Of a stretch of 64,000 nt of DNA, positions 25,443-38,182 are shown one piece after another. Below the pieces are notes generated by a model, which saw only the letters and a program-made list of their open reading frames with translations, did no database searches and was not told the origin of the DNA. The stretch comes from Clusia tigrina. Taxonomy: Eukaryota > Arthropoda > Insecta > Diptera > Clusiidae. The first letter of the stretch is position 1; each line of letters begins with the position of its first letter. Location: contig OV050031.1 in NCBI GenBank assembly GCA_920105625.2, positions 1,398,501 to 1,462,500 of the forward strand, in the 5' to 3' direction. The position numbers and the translations under genes were made by a program.

Positions 25443-25986
25443 AATTTAAAAGTTATCTGCATACAACCATCTAATTTTCTGCAATATGCAGTTTTGCCAA
25501 ACCAGCAGTTCAGCTATTTTTTTATAATAGTATGTCTCTGGAGGAAACTATCTAACAAACACGGTATCTTTATATCTGGCATTTGGTCTCTATTCCCTTC
25601 AGCACGTTGCAACAGAAAATAATCTCCAAAGACCAGCGGTTCATGCCCGGGCTACATCAACTGCACAATGTAGGGTGCGTGGCAGTCCCTTCAAAATAAC
25701 ATTAATCAAATTTCACTTGATAATGATCGAGTTAGATTTTAAATTGGCAGCTCTTGTGGACTTTCAATTCCAACATTAATTCATGGCATTCTGTGTACAA
25801 ATAAGCCGCAAACTGTGCTCACTCCACTTTGGAGACTTCACAGACAGAAAATATATTTATTTTATAACTTAAGTGCTTTCTCACTTTCCCACTTCATTTG
25901 TTGCAAACAATTTTGCCGAAAAGGATATATTTGCAGTTTTGAAGTTACCAGTAAGCTCTCAAGCCTCTTCGGTGCAAGGTTTAAAC

Positions 25987-27805
25987 ATGAAACTGTTGTG
26001 GAAAATCTCTCTCATCATAATAGTCGTTCACGTAGTGGGAGGATTTGCTGGGAAAACGGAGATACAAAAGTTACAAATGGAATTTAATATAGTATTGGAA
26101 AAAGTTTACTCCGAGCGCCTTTATAAGACAATATTCCTACAATGGAGACAAGCCACCGATTGCGTCACTAACAATTTGCAGCTATATTTAAGGACTCCTT
26201 ACATTATCTACGGGGCCCAAAAGACCATGTACTTAAAGGGTGCTGTCAGCAGTGAATTATTGGTCATTATGTGCTTGAATGCCTTAAATGACAAAGAGAT
26301 CCTGAATAAATTGGCTGTCAATCTACAACATATGCGCGACACCAGAATCATCATCGTAGTTAACAAGAAAGTTTTCAAGAGCAATGAACAAAACATCATC
26401 GAACTTTTTGTGCAGTGTAAAATACTGAAACTACTCAATGTGAATTTATTTCATCCGGAACTTCCATCAGACGCGCCTTTATCACAGCTACACTCAATTT
26501 CCGGAATTTCAGTTGGAGACTCGTGCTCTGTCAGCAGACAAGGCACTCTTTCCATATCGTTTGAGTAACCTCAACGGAAAGGAATTAATCACTCTTCCTG
26601 ATCAAATTGTACCACGCACAATGCTGTTTACAAATGCCTTGGGACAACAAGAAATGACTGGGTATATTGGAAAGTTTATTCGTACTTTTGCCGTGCATTA
26701 CAACTGCACTTTCAAGTTCCCCTTGCATTTGTCTGCAGGAGCTGTGCTGCAAACCAATGAGGTACTCTTGTTTGCACGGAACGATTCCATCGACATTGCA
26801 GCAAGCCTCTCTTCGCCACAGCAAGATCTCAATATTCATGAGTACACTTATACCTCTGAAATTACAAATTTGGTGAATATGCTTCCGGTTGAACCATCAG
26901 TACCTATCCGTCGATTGCTGATGTCAGTCTTCAGCGCAGAATTTATATTAATCGTTCTGCTGCAAAGTCTCTTGATATCATTTCTGCTGGTGTTACAAAC
27001 CGCCAACAGAAATGCCAACAACGACAGCTTTGGAAGTAAAGTACTCAATGTATTCTGCAATGACGTTTCCATAAGGGGCACTCTGGGCGAACCATATAAA
27101 ATGCCTCAGAAAACTAAGCGCGGAACTAAGTTTACCTACATGTTGTTATTCCTTGCTGGGCTCTTTGTCAGTACCACTTATGTGGCGAATTTAACGTATC
27201 TGATAACAGAATCTCCCAATCTGAAAGAGATTTCTAGCTTTGATGACCTCTTACAGACTGATTTGAAAATTTTATTATCCCCAGACTACGTAACGTCTAC
27301 TAAAAAGTTCCGTGGTGAAGAATTTTGGAACCGATATAAGTCGGTTTTCTTACCAACAACAGGCTTTCCTGAGTTTATAAGTGCCCGGAATAATTTTAAT
27401 CAGACTTATGCGTACCCAGTATCTACAACTATTTGGTCATTCTATAAGGAGCGACAAAAATACTTCTCTCGGAATCTATTTCGATTATCTGAGGAGCTTT
27501 ACTACTCGATTTGCGTACCCTGTGGCATACCCATGAATGAAAACTCTTTGTACAGGGAACCATTGAATCGACTTATTGGTCGTTTAGTTGAATCTGGTAT
27601 TTATCAGTATTGGAAATCCATGTCGTTCTACGATATGCTAAAGTTGGGCAGAACTTCGTTTGAAGATTTGAGTGCAAAGCGTACTGCTCAACCTTTCTCC
27701 GTGAATGACTTCTTCTGGATTTGGGTTCTGTACTGCTCGTCGATGGTTATTTGCGTGTTGGTGTTTCTAATCGAGAAATGTACATTCAAGAAAAATTCCT
27801 TTTAA
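25987..27805 (+). pseudogene. Divergent ionotropic receptor, copy 2, single-base frameshift
   Basis: Two overlapping frames together cover a full IR. The first runs from ATG 25987 (MKLLWKISLIIIVVHVVGG, signal-peptide-like) and stops at 26568 after 193 aa. The second is open through to the stop at 27803-27805 and carries S1 (GYIGKFIRTFAVHYNCTF), M1, M3 with STTYVANLTYLIT, S2 and M4 (FFWIWVLYCSSMVICVLVFLI). Comparison with copy 3 puts the break at 26455-26456, where tcatccgg has one more C than tcatcgg. No other stop or shift was seen, so this is either a very young pseudogene, a null allele or a sequencing/assembly error. The upstream in-frame codons before 25987 are not needed, because the ATG aligns with that of copy 3. 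Confidence 0.88.
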
Positions 27806-29174
27806 ACTAATTGTAAAATTTGTTAGATCAGCCAAGTTCTGCCCACATATAATAATGCAATAACTTTTACGCACACTCGACTTTTTTGTTGTTATTATGC
27901 ACAAAATTTTCACACGTTATCCGAAATAATTAATATATTAATTACAAAAAACGACTTTGTTTTTCCAGTCTTTTTTATGTGTAAGTGAGGAAATGTTCAC
28001 TGAAGGCTTGCTTTTCCAATGTTGTTTTTCTGGTATGCTTGCAGCCAGTTTCATAGACTATTATTGCAGTGTGGGATTCCCTGTCGTTACATGTATTTGG
28101 GATGGAAATGAACCTTTCATTTTTGAAGACCCCGGAAGGAAATAGTATTGGTATCTTTTTCAGTATGACTGTTCTGAGTTTGCTTAAAATATTGTTAAGA
28201 AATTGCCCTCCTGACAATTTACTCTAACTCTCAATACACGGATTCGTACCACTGGATTGTGTAGTAATCAAACAATCGCTGGTTAAATTATAATAATTAG
28301 CGTTATTTACTTATTGCAATTTACACACTTAATATTAGGCTTAAAGTTTACTTGATTACAATCTGCACTTTATTTAATAATTCATTTATCACTTTATTAC
28401 TTCTTAATCACAATTACAAATATTGCTGCTTCGATTAAAATGCGCGATGTACACACTGTTACGGTTGCTTTTAAACTATCCTCGACTTTGAATTGCTTTT
28501 GCTTATCTACTTTTTTGAATGGTTCAATTAGAAAATTCTAGACTATTCCCTACACTAAACGTTTCTGGATCATTCTCGAATTTTAACCACACTTCGAAAG
28601 GGGTTCTTGAGTAAACTTTTCGAGAACATGCTAGAGCATTTTCTACCATCGACAGGGGGTTCTTGAGTAAGGTTTTATTCGAATAGATCATGACTAGACT
28701 TATATACATAGGGTGGTGCACTCATTCCCAAACTCCAGATGGGATCCTAAAAGTGTCCAATCACGTTTCACTTTATGTTTCAATATATACAGTCCCCTGT
28801 GTAGAAGGCACAGAGTTTTGCTCCCTAAAAGATAAAATTGATTCATATTCCCTGGTTATAAAATAGAGCAGTAATTAGTTTGGCATCTGATCGAACTATA
28901 TTTGCACTGTTTGAATAATAGCATCCTGTGTAAACGTCAGAACGAATCCAGCCATAAGTTTACAAATTACTCACTGGAGACTTCAAATCCAAAACCGATC
29001 CTTAGTTCATAAATATACAGAATTGGAATTTACCTTAGAAATTACAGACTTTTCAAACAGACACCATAGTGGGACAATCTTTTAGGATAAAATCAGTTTG
29101 GAGAACACACTTTCCCATTGATACAACGTATGTTTGGAGCTGTAATACTACCAGTTCGGTCCGGCATAGCTTCG
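27806..29174. other. Spacer between IR copies 2 and 3
   Basis: Contains the 5' flank of IR copy 3. A stretch at about 28200-28760 has an abrupt change in texture and two similar ggggttcttgagtaa pieces (28609 and 28665). It could be a transposon remnant, but no terminal repeats or coding sequence were identified. Confidence 0.4.
28857..28863 (+). promoter_or_regulatory. TATA box candidate for IR copy 3
   Basis: The motif TATAAAA in ggttataaaatagagc lies about 320 bp upstream of the proposed start codons at 29175 and 29190. The context gg-TATAAAA-tag and a pyrimidine-flanked CA about 27 bp downstream are compatible with a core promoter. There is no direct proof. Confidence 0.3.
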
Positions 29175-30989
29175 ATGAAAGGTTTAAAAATGAAAGTGCT
29201 TTGGAAAAATCTTCTGCTTTTAATAATCGTCCACTTATCGGGAAACGTTGCTGGGGCAACAGAAGTGACACACTTTGAATATTATGGTATACTGGAAAAG
29301 GTTTATTCTGAGCGCCCTTATAAGACAATATTCCTACAACGGAGACAAGCCACCGATTGCGCGTCTGACAATATGCACCTCCACTTCAATACACCGTTCG
29401 TGGTCTACGACGCTAAGGAGACCATTTATTTGAAGGGTGATTTCAGCAGCGAATTGTTGGCCGTGGTTTGCATGAATACCATAAATGACAAAGACCTCCT
29501 GGAAAGGTTGGCTGCCAATCTGCAACATATGCGCAATACAAGAATCATAATCATAGTCAATGAGGACTTTTTCGAGAGCAATGATGACAACCTCATAAAC
29601 ATTTTTGTACAGTGTCAGATACTGAAACTACTCAACGTGAATTTACTTCATCGGAATTTCCACCTATCGCGCCTGTTTCATAGTTACACGCAATTTCCAG
29701 AATTTCAGTTGGAGACTCGTGCTCTATCAGGGAACGAGATATTCTTTCCATATCGCCTAAATAATCTGAAGGGAAAGGAGTTAATCACACTTCCTGATCA
29801 AACTGTACCACGTACTATATTGTATACGGATGCATCGGGACGTCAACAAATAAGTGGGTATATTGGAAAGTTTATTCGTACTTTTGCCGTGCATTACAAC
29901 TGCACTTTCAAGTTCCCCTTTAATTTGACTACGGGTAATTCACTGCATTCTCATGACATTCTCTTATATGCACGGAATGACACTATCGACATTTCGGGCA
30001 GCCTCTCGTCACCACAGCGGGATCTCAACGTCCATGAGTACAGTTATCCCGTTGAAATTGTTAAGCTTGTGAACATGCTTCCAGTTGAACAGACAGTTCC
30101 CATCAGCAGTTTATTGATGTCGGTAGTTAGTATTGAATTTGTGGTCACGATTCTGCTGCAATATTGCTTGATATCAATTGTGTTAGTGCTGCAAACAGCA
30201 ACCAGGAGCGGTTTCGGAAATAGACTACTTAATATGTTTTGCAATGACGCGTCCATTAGAGGCACACTGGGCCAAGCATTTGCTATCCCAAAGAAAACTA
30301 AGACCAGAATTAAGTTCACCTACACTCTATTATTCCTCGCCGGGATCTTCGTTACCACAATATACACTGCGAATTTAACACAGCTGATTACATCGCCTCC
30401 TCAGTTAAAACAGATTTCCAGCTTTGATGACCTGCTGAAAACTGATATAAAAGTTTTGATGCCCGACAAGGAAATAACTAATGTCGCTAAGTACCGTGGC
30501 AACGAATTTTGGGAAAGATATAAGTCCGTCTTTATAGAAATATCGTACTTTCCCGAGTTTGTTAAATGTCGTGAGAATTTCAACCAGAGTTACGCTTACC
30601 CTGTATCAACATCCGTTTGGTCGTTTTTTAAGGAACGCCAAATGTATTTTTCCCGGAAGTTGTTCCGCTTGTCTGACGACCTTTTCTACGCCCTTTGCTT
30701 AGTGTACGGTGTACCTATGAATGAGAATTCTCTGTACAGGGAGCCCTTAAATCGGCTTATTGGCCGCGTGTTTGATTCTGGTCTTTTTCAACACTGGTAC
30801 ACAATGTCCTTCTACGATATGATTGAGTTGGGCAGGGCTTCGTTTAAGGATTTAAGTACACCGAGTAGTGTTCAACCTCTCCGAACAGAAGATCTTATCT
30901 GGATTTGGGTTCTGTACTGTTCATCGATGTTTGTCTGTTTTCTCATTTTCCTAATTGAGATTGTATCAAAAAAACTATTTTCATCTTAA
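29175..30989 (+). CDS. Divergent ionotropic receptor (IR), copy 3
   Basis: An intact intronless frame. I chose ATG 29175 (604 aa); ATG 29190 (599 aa) aligns with the start of copy 2 and is equally likely, and the frame also extends upstream to 29118. The hydrophobic start KVLWKNLLLLIIVHLSGNVAG is a likely signal peptide. S1 includes GYIGKFIRTFAVHYNCTFKF, a stretch nearly identical to copy 2. M1 follows the LVNMLPVEQTVPISSLLM segment. M3 ends with TTIYTANLTQLIT, the copy closest to the canonical SYTANL form. M4 is LIWIWVLYCSSMFVCFLIFLI. The layout matches copies 1 and 2 throughout, so the three arose by local duplication. A polyadenylation signal (AATAAA) sits at 31048-31053. The likely role is a chemosensory cation channel subunit; the ligand is unknown. 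Confidence 0.93.
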   Translation: MKGLKMKVLWKNLLLLIIVHLSGNVAGATEVTHFEYYGILEKVYSERPYKTIFLQRRQATDCASDNMHLHFNTPFVVYDAKETIYLKGDFSSELLAVVCMNTINDKDLLERLAANLQHMRNTRIIIIVNEDFFESNDDNLINIFVQCQILKLLNVNLLHRNFHLSRLFHSYTQFPEFQLETRALSGNEIFFPYRLNNLKGKELITLPDQTVPRTILYTDASGRQQISGYIGKFIRTFAVHYNCTFKFPFNLTTGNSLHSHDILLYARNDTIDISGSLSSPQRDLNVHEYSYPVEIVKLVNMLPVEQTVPISSLLMSVVSIEFVVTILLQYCLISIVLVLQTATRSGFGNRLLNMFCNDASIRGTLGQAFAIPKKTKTRIKFTYTLLFLAGIFVTTIYTANLTQLITSPPQLKQISSFDDLLKTDIKVLMPDKEITNVAKYRGNEFWERYKSVFIEISYFPEFVKCRENFNQSYAYPVSTSVWSFFKERQMYFSRKLFRLSDDLFYALCLVYGVPMNENSLYREPLNRLIGRVFDSGLFQHWYTMSFYDMIELGRASFKDLSTPSSVQPLRTEDLIWIWVLYCSSMFVCFLIFLIEIVSKKLFSS

Positions 30990-33682
30990 TTGGGCAATAA
31001 CTTTCTAACCCTATAGAAATGATTTTATAGAAATGATTTTAAGATAAAATAAAAGTTGATGGAATATTTTTGGAAACTATGCAAAACAAATCAGTTTTAG
31101 TATTATTTCTTCATTCAACAGTTTACTTAGGTGTGTAAAGTCAAAATTGTGTGTCTTATTTGTTTGGATTTGTTCCTCATTATCGAGGGTTGTTCAAGTG
31201 TTGAACCCTTTTCGAAATGGTTTCCATTCATCACACGGGACATCATGAGATCATTCTGATCCCTCCTCGGTTGCTTGCAACCCTATGCGGCAGTCAACAT
31301 TACATTTCTCACGCCTCTAAGTGTGGGTTGGTAAGAATTCCTCGCGCAATGTCCCAAAGAGGTCCTGAGATGTCCATATCGGCCCTCAACCATTTTCATA
31401 CAAGCAAAATTTGAGATCATCGTTTGTGTGCCCAGCACGCAACTTCATCTCGCTCACTTCTTTTTCTTCTGCCTGACGAGAAGTATCTCCTCCTTCAATA
31501 CTTGCACCTCTACCACATCACAGTTTTTCATTCGACTCTCCGAGGGAGAGACATCAATCCATCAAAAAATGGAAAAAATTATTTCAAAACTATGCTAATT
31601 CTTGTAAGTATTGTAAAATCTTGGTCCTACGAACTGGATGTATGCCCCGCAGCCCTCCTGGTACGCCAATCACTTTGTAGAGCTCCGCTATAGTTAGCTT
31701 GTAATTATGTATTCATCCCCTTAAATAGTTTTCAAGAAATACGGGAGGTAATTTTATAATATTTTGGTAGCATCCCTCTATTTATGTCTCAGCTTTCCTC
31801 CATTGCCAAATGTCAAATTAACGTTCCTAGATAACAAATTATGACTTGATCCAGTGAAAATGATTGTAAACTACAAAATAAGGCAAAGGATTCATCAATT
31901 CTAGCCTATATATATACTTCGAAATGTCTTTACATATTTATGTATAAACATCACTGAGGTCTTCCGACTTAAAGTGACTTATTTCAATTTAAAAGAAGCA
32001 TTTACAGGAGCTTTGCCTACGGTCAGTATTTAAAGTAAAGGAGGCTATATTTCAAAGGAAAATCACGCAACCACAGCAAAATTTGAATAAGGTAGAAACC
32101 AAATGCGGCGTGCTTTATTGCGGCGTCAAAAAATCAAATATATTAAGAAACCCAAGGCTTAACTTTTATACAGAAGGTTGGGATGGTGTCCCACACTAAC
32201 TAATACCAAGGACTATAGATAATTAATAAGTCTGTACTCCTTTCTCTTAAAACCCCTGGAAGCATTCTTGCTCTTCATATCAGAAACTCCATAAATCGTA
32301 CTTTTCTATCCAAATCACACATACAAATGTAGATTATACAAATGTAGAATATAAAATTAGTCAATTGCGTTTCAAAAATTTGCACATTAAAGAATCAATT
32401 TTCTATTTTGTCTTCCATTTCCGTTTTCAACCTCTTCGGAATTTATTTTCCACAGTTAACGTGATTAATACTTACACGGGTAAGGAGGTCGCCACTGCCC
32501 AAAAGGGAAGGCTGTAATGCTCCACTATGTCTAGGTACCAAATTTAACGGAAAGTATCCCCTGTTGTCCTGACTTCATTTAAATATAAATTTATGTGTTC
32601 TTGTTGTTAGAAAAATATTCAATTCATTGTTTTTATGTGCCTTCGCCCATTTGAATTATTCAGTCGTTTCATGGTAGATCTACTCGTATCAAACCAACAA
32701 TTTTGTTTCCACTTCTTGCTTTTAAATTATTTTCTCCAGCTTGTCCATTCATTGCGGGGATTGCTTTTATTGATTATGTAGTCCTAGTTTATGTGAAGGC
32801 TTATTTTGTGCTTTTAAACGAGAGAAGCCAACTTTTTGCTTTTTGAATGGTTGTCGCAACGGTAGGAGATGTTGTTATTATTTGCGTTGATGTTATTGTT
32901 GTCATTGGTGTGTATAAAACGTAGTGAAGAGGTACGCAAATGTGTCGCTAGGATTTTATGCCGAACCCGGTTGAGTAGGCACGTTGCTGTCTAATACTTA
33001 ACTGGTATTATAGACAAAAGCAACAATTTGTGCAAATAATTAAATTAACAAGTCATACGTAATTAAGTCTTTGGGAACGAAACTAATATTGTAAATTATA
33101 CAAGCTTCATTCGGTCTGAGAACTTTAATAAAAGTATAATGGCAACAATTATTTTTAACTGCATTATATTAGGTATAAAGAAGTGAAAATAAGGACGAAA
33201 TCACATGCAAATAGTTAAAGTAGTTTGTTGTTTTCGAACAACTTTCCGTGGAAAGTATGAATGACTGGAATTTAACCGAGGTGAGGACATCAACTTTCTT
33301 TGCTTATGATGAAAATATTTCATATGGTTAGTGAAATACATTTTTATGATACTGGAACGTTATTTCTTGCGTTCTCATGGATAATAAAGTACCCCACGGA
33401 AATATTTACACTAATGTTTTTTTGTTATTCCCCTCCAAAAGTATGTTGGGAATTCGTTTTCTGATAATATTTTAGCAAATATTGCTGAGATTAAAATTTT
33501 TGTTTGGATTATAATCCCCAAACCTATGAGTTCAAGAAACTAAGCAAACTACTATATTCCAGTTTCTAAATCGTCAGATTGTTCCAAATATATATTAGAA
33601 TATAAATATACATAAAATAAAATACAAAACAATGTTATAAATATTGTTTTGATACAAAGAATATATAAAATATAATATTAAA
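30990..33682. other. Intergenic, nothing recognised
   Basis: After the 3' end of IR copy 3, no gene or clear element is visible. Plus-strand frames at 31217-31414 and 31424-31693 have no recognisable motif. Confidence 0.45.
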
Positions 33683-33901
33683 GTGGATTTAGAGCTTCTC
33701 ACCGACAATTGTTACAAAATGAACATAGCTTTCACAGATTTTGATTATGCTATCTACTTATTGGGTATTTATTATGGAATCACTGCTCTGCTATACAATC
33801 CCTTGAACATTATTATTGTTATGAAGTTAGTTGCACTGCGATCTTTCCCCAACAAGAGTCCAGAAGTCACATCGGGGTCAATCCTCAGCGAAAATGATTG
33901 A
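33683..33901 (+). other. Candidate small ORF with one membrane segment
   Basis: An open frame with an internal ATG at 33719 encodes about 60 aa: a hydrophobic stretch (YAIYLLGIYYGITALLY, then NPLNIIIVMKLVALR) followed by a polar tail ending SILSEND. Its composition is less AT-skewed than the surroundings. No homolog is recognised and no promoter or splice partner is evident. It may be a real small protein, a lone exon or chance. Confidence 0.2.
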
Positions 33902-36900
33902 CCTTCATGTGCTGCATTGATGTAAGAATTAGTTCCGGCTCCAGAGATTTCGTATCGCTAGCAGAGCGTTGAAGGGTTCTCAACTATTTTCTGTTAGCAT
34001 ACTCGGTGCAAAGCATTGTGTTAGCACATGCATCCTTTCTCTTCCAAACAGATTCGCTGGAATTAGACCATGTGCACCAGCTCTTTATTTTATTTATAGT
34101 ATCCTATATTAATTTATAGTATCCTATTTGCAGGTCTCTCAGTATTCTTAAATTAGTTTTCTGATTGATTCGAAGAATTTTAGATAATATGTCCTTAAAA
34201 TCCTTAACTCACTATTAGGATATTTTAGTTATTTACTAACTATGTTACCTTCTCTAAACACTCGGCCCATGGTTTTGATTGTTTATTATATAATTCAGTG
34301 AATAAAAGTCCCTCTTCCCAACGAAATACCAACTTTACAAACTCAAAAAATTCTTATTGGCAAAATACGAATCAAAGCCATAAATTACTCTTTTTATATA
34401 GAGTTCAGTAGCAGAGTGTTTCCGTGTGTGTACATTTACGCTGCATTTGCTCCGCATTCCATTCATGTTTTGGGTATGCTCACCAAATAAAAGAGGGAGT
34501 CCGACATTACTATAAGTACGAAATGGGCAGCGACACGCCAACAAAATAAATGGTTAGGAATAAAAACAAAATCAACATTTTCATCCACCAAAATGCTTAA
34601 TGGGCCTGCATCTTACATTTTTGTGTTTGTGGGAGTACGTTAACGAAGCTTATCCTCCTTGACCAAGTGCCGTGATGGATGAAAAATTGCGGTTTCACCC
34701 AAAGTCTCTTTTGGCCGTGCTAATTAATTTCACACATTACATTGATAACACTGGCGACAAAAACAATATTCCATATTTCCATTCGTGGTAAGATTGTTGC
34801 CGTTTACTGCAGATAATCTATCAAAGTTTTTGTGAAGCCTTCTTCAGTCCTCTGTTAGTTGGGAGATATGACTTAATTATAAAAAATGCAAATGAATAGT
34901 TTGTGAGTGCCGAAACGCTGCCAATTACTACACACAAAATCCCCGTCTGCTAAATTACACTTTTCTGATGTGTTAGAAAACTTGTTGGTGTGTAAGAAAG
35001 TCAACTTATGAGTTGGAAAGCTGTTTCGACAATATGTTCAGATTAGTTTGCAAAATTACGTGACCTTTTAAGCAGAGCACCAATTCCCTACAGTCAATTA
35101 TGTTCACAAAAATGGATCAATGGTGTATCATCATAGAACCACACATTTTCCAAAATAAATTCATATATCCACAATATCCAATAAATAGTTCATATTACCG
35201 TCAACTGATACTCCGAATCCTATCTCTATGTCGTATCAGAAAATGTCTTAAAGCTGATCATCAAAATTTTGTATAGTCACCTGTAAATGATCCCGGTTAT
35301 ATGTGCCAGTAACCAAGAAGACTCAATGCCTGCCGTTTAGAACAATTCAATATTGAAATGATGATGTTTTTTTCCACTTCCATAATTTCCAGCACAGGAC
35401 TCTCTGTTTGAGATCTACGATTGTCTTTATAAAAGTTTAACTTTATAATAAGGGAAAAATATATTAAAAGTACACTTCAATTCCAAGTTGATTGGTTGGT
35501 TGATTTTATGGAAATTCCACAATAACTAGATACGATTTCTAATTTTATGTAGCAACGTAGATAGTAACAATTGCTCTCTTCACCACACTGGGAATGCGGT
35601 CATGTTTCTAGTTTGGTTTTTTCTTAAGATGTATTATTTTCAGCAAAATAAGCTTATATAATGTGGGTGCGGTGATCATTTATTCAACCCATATACGTGT
35701 TCAAACTCGAGTTCATGTCCCCTCATGTGCAAAAAGTGGGAGTTTTTAATTTTCCCACAGCCCAAATATTACGCAGTTCATTAACGTGTTGAATCCAATC
35801 TTAACGCACAATATTAGCATATGACTTTTTAGATTGTAATCTGTACAATAACTAAGAACAGGCTGTGATGTATAGCTAAATCGAGTCAGGATGTGACATT
35901 GCTTAGAAGAATAAATATTTGTCCGTACCAGCCATGCCTCCATGTGAATGCTACAAACATTTGTCGATTAAACACCAAAAATTATGTGAATTGTGTCAAA
36001 AGTAAAGAAGTATTTCTTGCAGTAATCAGGGACTTTAAAGAGCAAAATGTGGGATTTCCAGTACCAAATACTTCGCGGAATCTTGAGATTGACATCATAA
36101 AATCTGCAACAAACTACCAAAGGGTATTCATTTTTAATCAAGGATTATTAATTATTAATCAGGAATTAATCACTACGAGGCCATGTTGTGTCCCGCAAAA
36201 AGGGGTTGTGATTCTCATGGCAATCTTGACCTGCACTCACAAGAGTTTAATTGTGCAATCTCTTTCCACAGCAGTCAACAACAAACAAATCTCGAATACA
36301 TACTATCCCCGGAATATGTGGCCTTGATTATTACACAGAGCAGACATCGCACTCATTGTTCTTGGAACCAATTCGTATATTAATAAACACAATTGCTCAT
36401 ATGTAGACATAATTTCATCATGAGAATATTGCTCATGCATATTTTTTGCCTAATCTCATTCATCTTCATCCCATCACATTCGCTCAATGCAGTGTTTGGC
36501 AGCTGAAACACACTTCTCATTGTCACTATTATTTGTTTTCATGATTACATTAATTATCTCTTTATTCTCGAGATAAACATAAAAATCCTGTTTGGAAACA
36601 TGCAAAAATTCGCCCTCATATTCTTTGTATATTTCAAAGAATATTATTTTTGTTTCCTTACAAGCAATGCAATGACTACTTCTGAGCACATCCTTTACCT
36701 CCAGAATTGATGCTTGCCACAGTCAATCAATGCGATTTATGTGTGTACATTTTTATTGTATTTGAATGTTTTTCCTTAAACCTTGAATTATGTTTGCTGA
36801 CACTTTAAAAATTCTGCAATAATAAACAGAACAGAATTTATGAATGAAAATTAAGCTGCAAGGATTAACTTCTTCGAATACATATTTACAATGTTTGTTG

Positions 36901-37267
36901 TTATTGAACTACCACAATTTTAATATTTTATTTGCAAATGCATTTCAGACACTTCTCTGCATCTCATTATTACGAGTTAATCCTCTCCTCACATAGTATA
37001 TTTATTATTTGCTATATTTTCATATAATTTACAATTTCAGTTCATTTACTACTTAAATGAGCTTCACAACGTTGAGTGTTGATGTTCTGGCAATATTCTT
37101 AAAAAATTTAAGTAACAGTTATTCTTAAGGACACAGACATAAAAATTGTAGTTCATTATACATTCATATCAAGACATAAGTTATTATTTACAATTACATT
37201 TAAAACAGTTACTAAAAAGTTGCTAACATATTTACAAGAACTCGATTCCTACTTCTAAACAATTTAG
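33902..37267. other. Intergenic, one dispersed-repeat copy
   Basis: AT-rich. The block at about 34425-34490 (see separate entry) is shared with 52235-52300. A 144-aa frame at 35893-36327 (+) was not recognised. The 3' untranslated region of the dpr gene (minus strand) probably occupies the right-hand end. Confidence 0.45.
34425..34490. repeat. Short dispersed repeat (copy A)
   Basis: The run gtgtacatttacgctgcatt, then tgctccgcattcc, then catgttttgggtatgctcac, then ataaaagag matches, in order, 52235-52300 (gtgttcattcacgctgcatt, tgctttgcatttcc, catgttttg, ataaaaaagag). In both places the left side is TG-rich. The class of element is unknown. Confidence 0.6.
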
Positions 37268-37297
37268 TCACGCTTTTTTTAATAATATTAGTAAAAA
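37230..37297. repeat. 68-bp duplicated segment, copy over the dpr stop codon
   Basis: This segment covers the 3' end of the last dpr coding exon, including its stop, and the start of the 3' UTR. It matches 38693-38760 at 65 of 68 positions, in the same orientation and without gaps. Confidence 0.9.
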
Positions 37298-38150
37298 TAA
37301 CAGAAACAGGTAATTTACTATGTTTGGATTATTCATTGCTTTCGCCGCAGACATTATCGCCGACGCAGAGTACTCACCTAGAGAGGAATATTTATGAGTT
37401 CACAATTAAGCGCCACAAACGAGTGCTACTCACCACTTAACACATGCAGTTCTGCTGACACAGAAGCACTGTTTGATGGCTGACAAGTGTAGCTCCCGGA
37501 GTCCCTTTTGTGCACAAATGGTATAATCAACGAGCCAATCTAAAATTGCATTAATTAATTAGTTGCTCAGTTTTTGCCACTATATTTCACTTCGTACCGT
37601 ATTTTGATTCTCGGTTGAGTTGCCAAATATATTGCGATCAATTTGCATATACCAGCCCATTTTGTTGTCCTCGGGAATCTGGTTTTTGCCACGGAACCAA
37701 ATGATGTAGGACGGCGGATCCAAGGTACCGCGAACAATGCAGTGCAGCACCACTTTACTCCCTGCCTTCACGAAGCGATTTCTGTCGCCTATAAGCTCGG
37801 TTTTCGGCACTAAAATAAACAATTCGTTATTGTACGGGAACACATTGACCTTGAGTAAAGGTATTACCGACTACACTTAGAAACACTTTGGCGCTCAGTT
37901 TCGGCTCTGTGGACATTTGGCATTCATAGAAGCCCTCGTCAGTATCGCGCACATACTTAATTTGTAGTGACCAGGTATATTCATTCTCTCCCTTGAATAA
38001 CGACTGGAAGCGCTGGTCGGCAATGAACGTAGTTTGATCCACAGACAGTATGTGGCCATCACGGACTCGCACCCAGGATACAGGTTTGCTCAGTAGGCTA
38101 CGAATCTGTGGAAGAGTGGATAATTGATTACTAAGTGTATGACAGAATTG

Positions 38151-38182
<32 letters not shown>

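Larger units (their letters stand above)
23285..25986. other. Spacer between IR copies 1 and 2
   Basis: The spacer between the inverted and the tandem IR copies. At about 24165-24245 it contains sequence similar to the plus-strand 5' flanks of IR copies 2 and 3 (see the separate entry). A TATA-like tatatataag lies at 25434-25442. No IR coding remnant was recognised here. Confidence 0.5.

Noticed and set aside
35893..36327. 144-aa plus-strand ORF
   Set aside because: Begins without ATG and shows no domain; no splice-site pair supports it as an exon.
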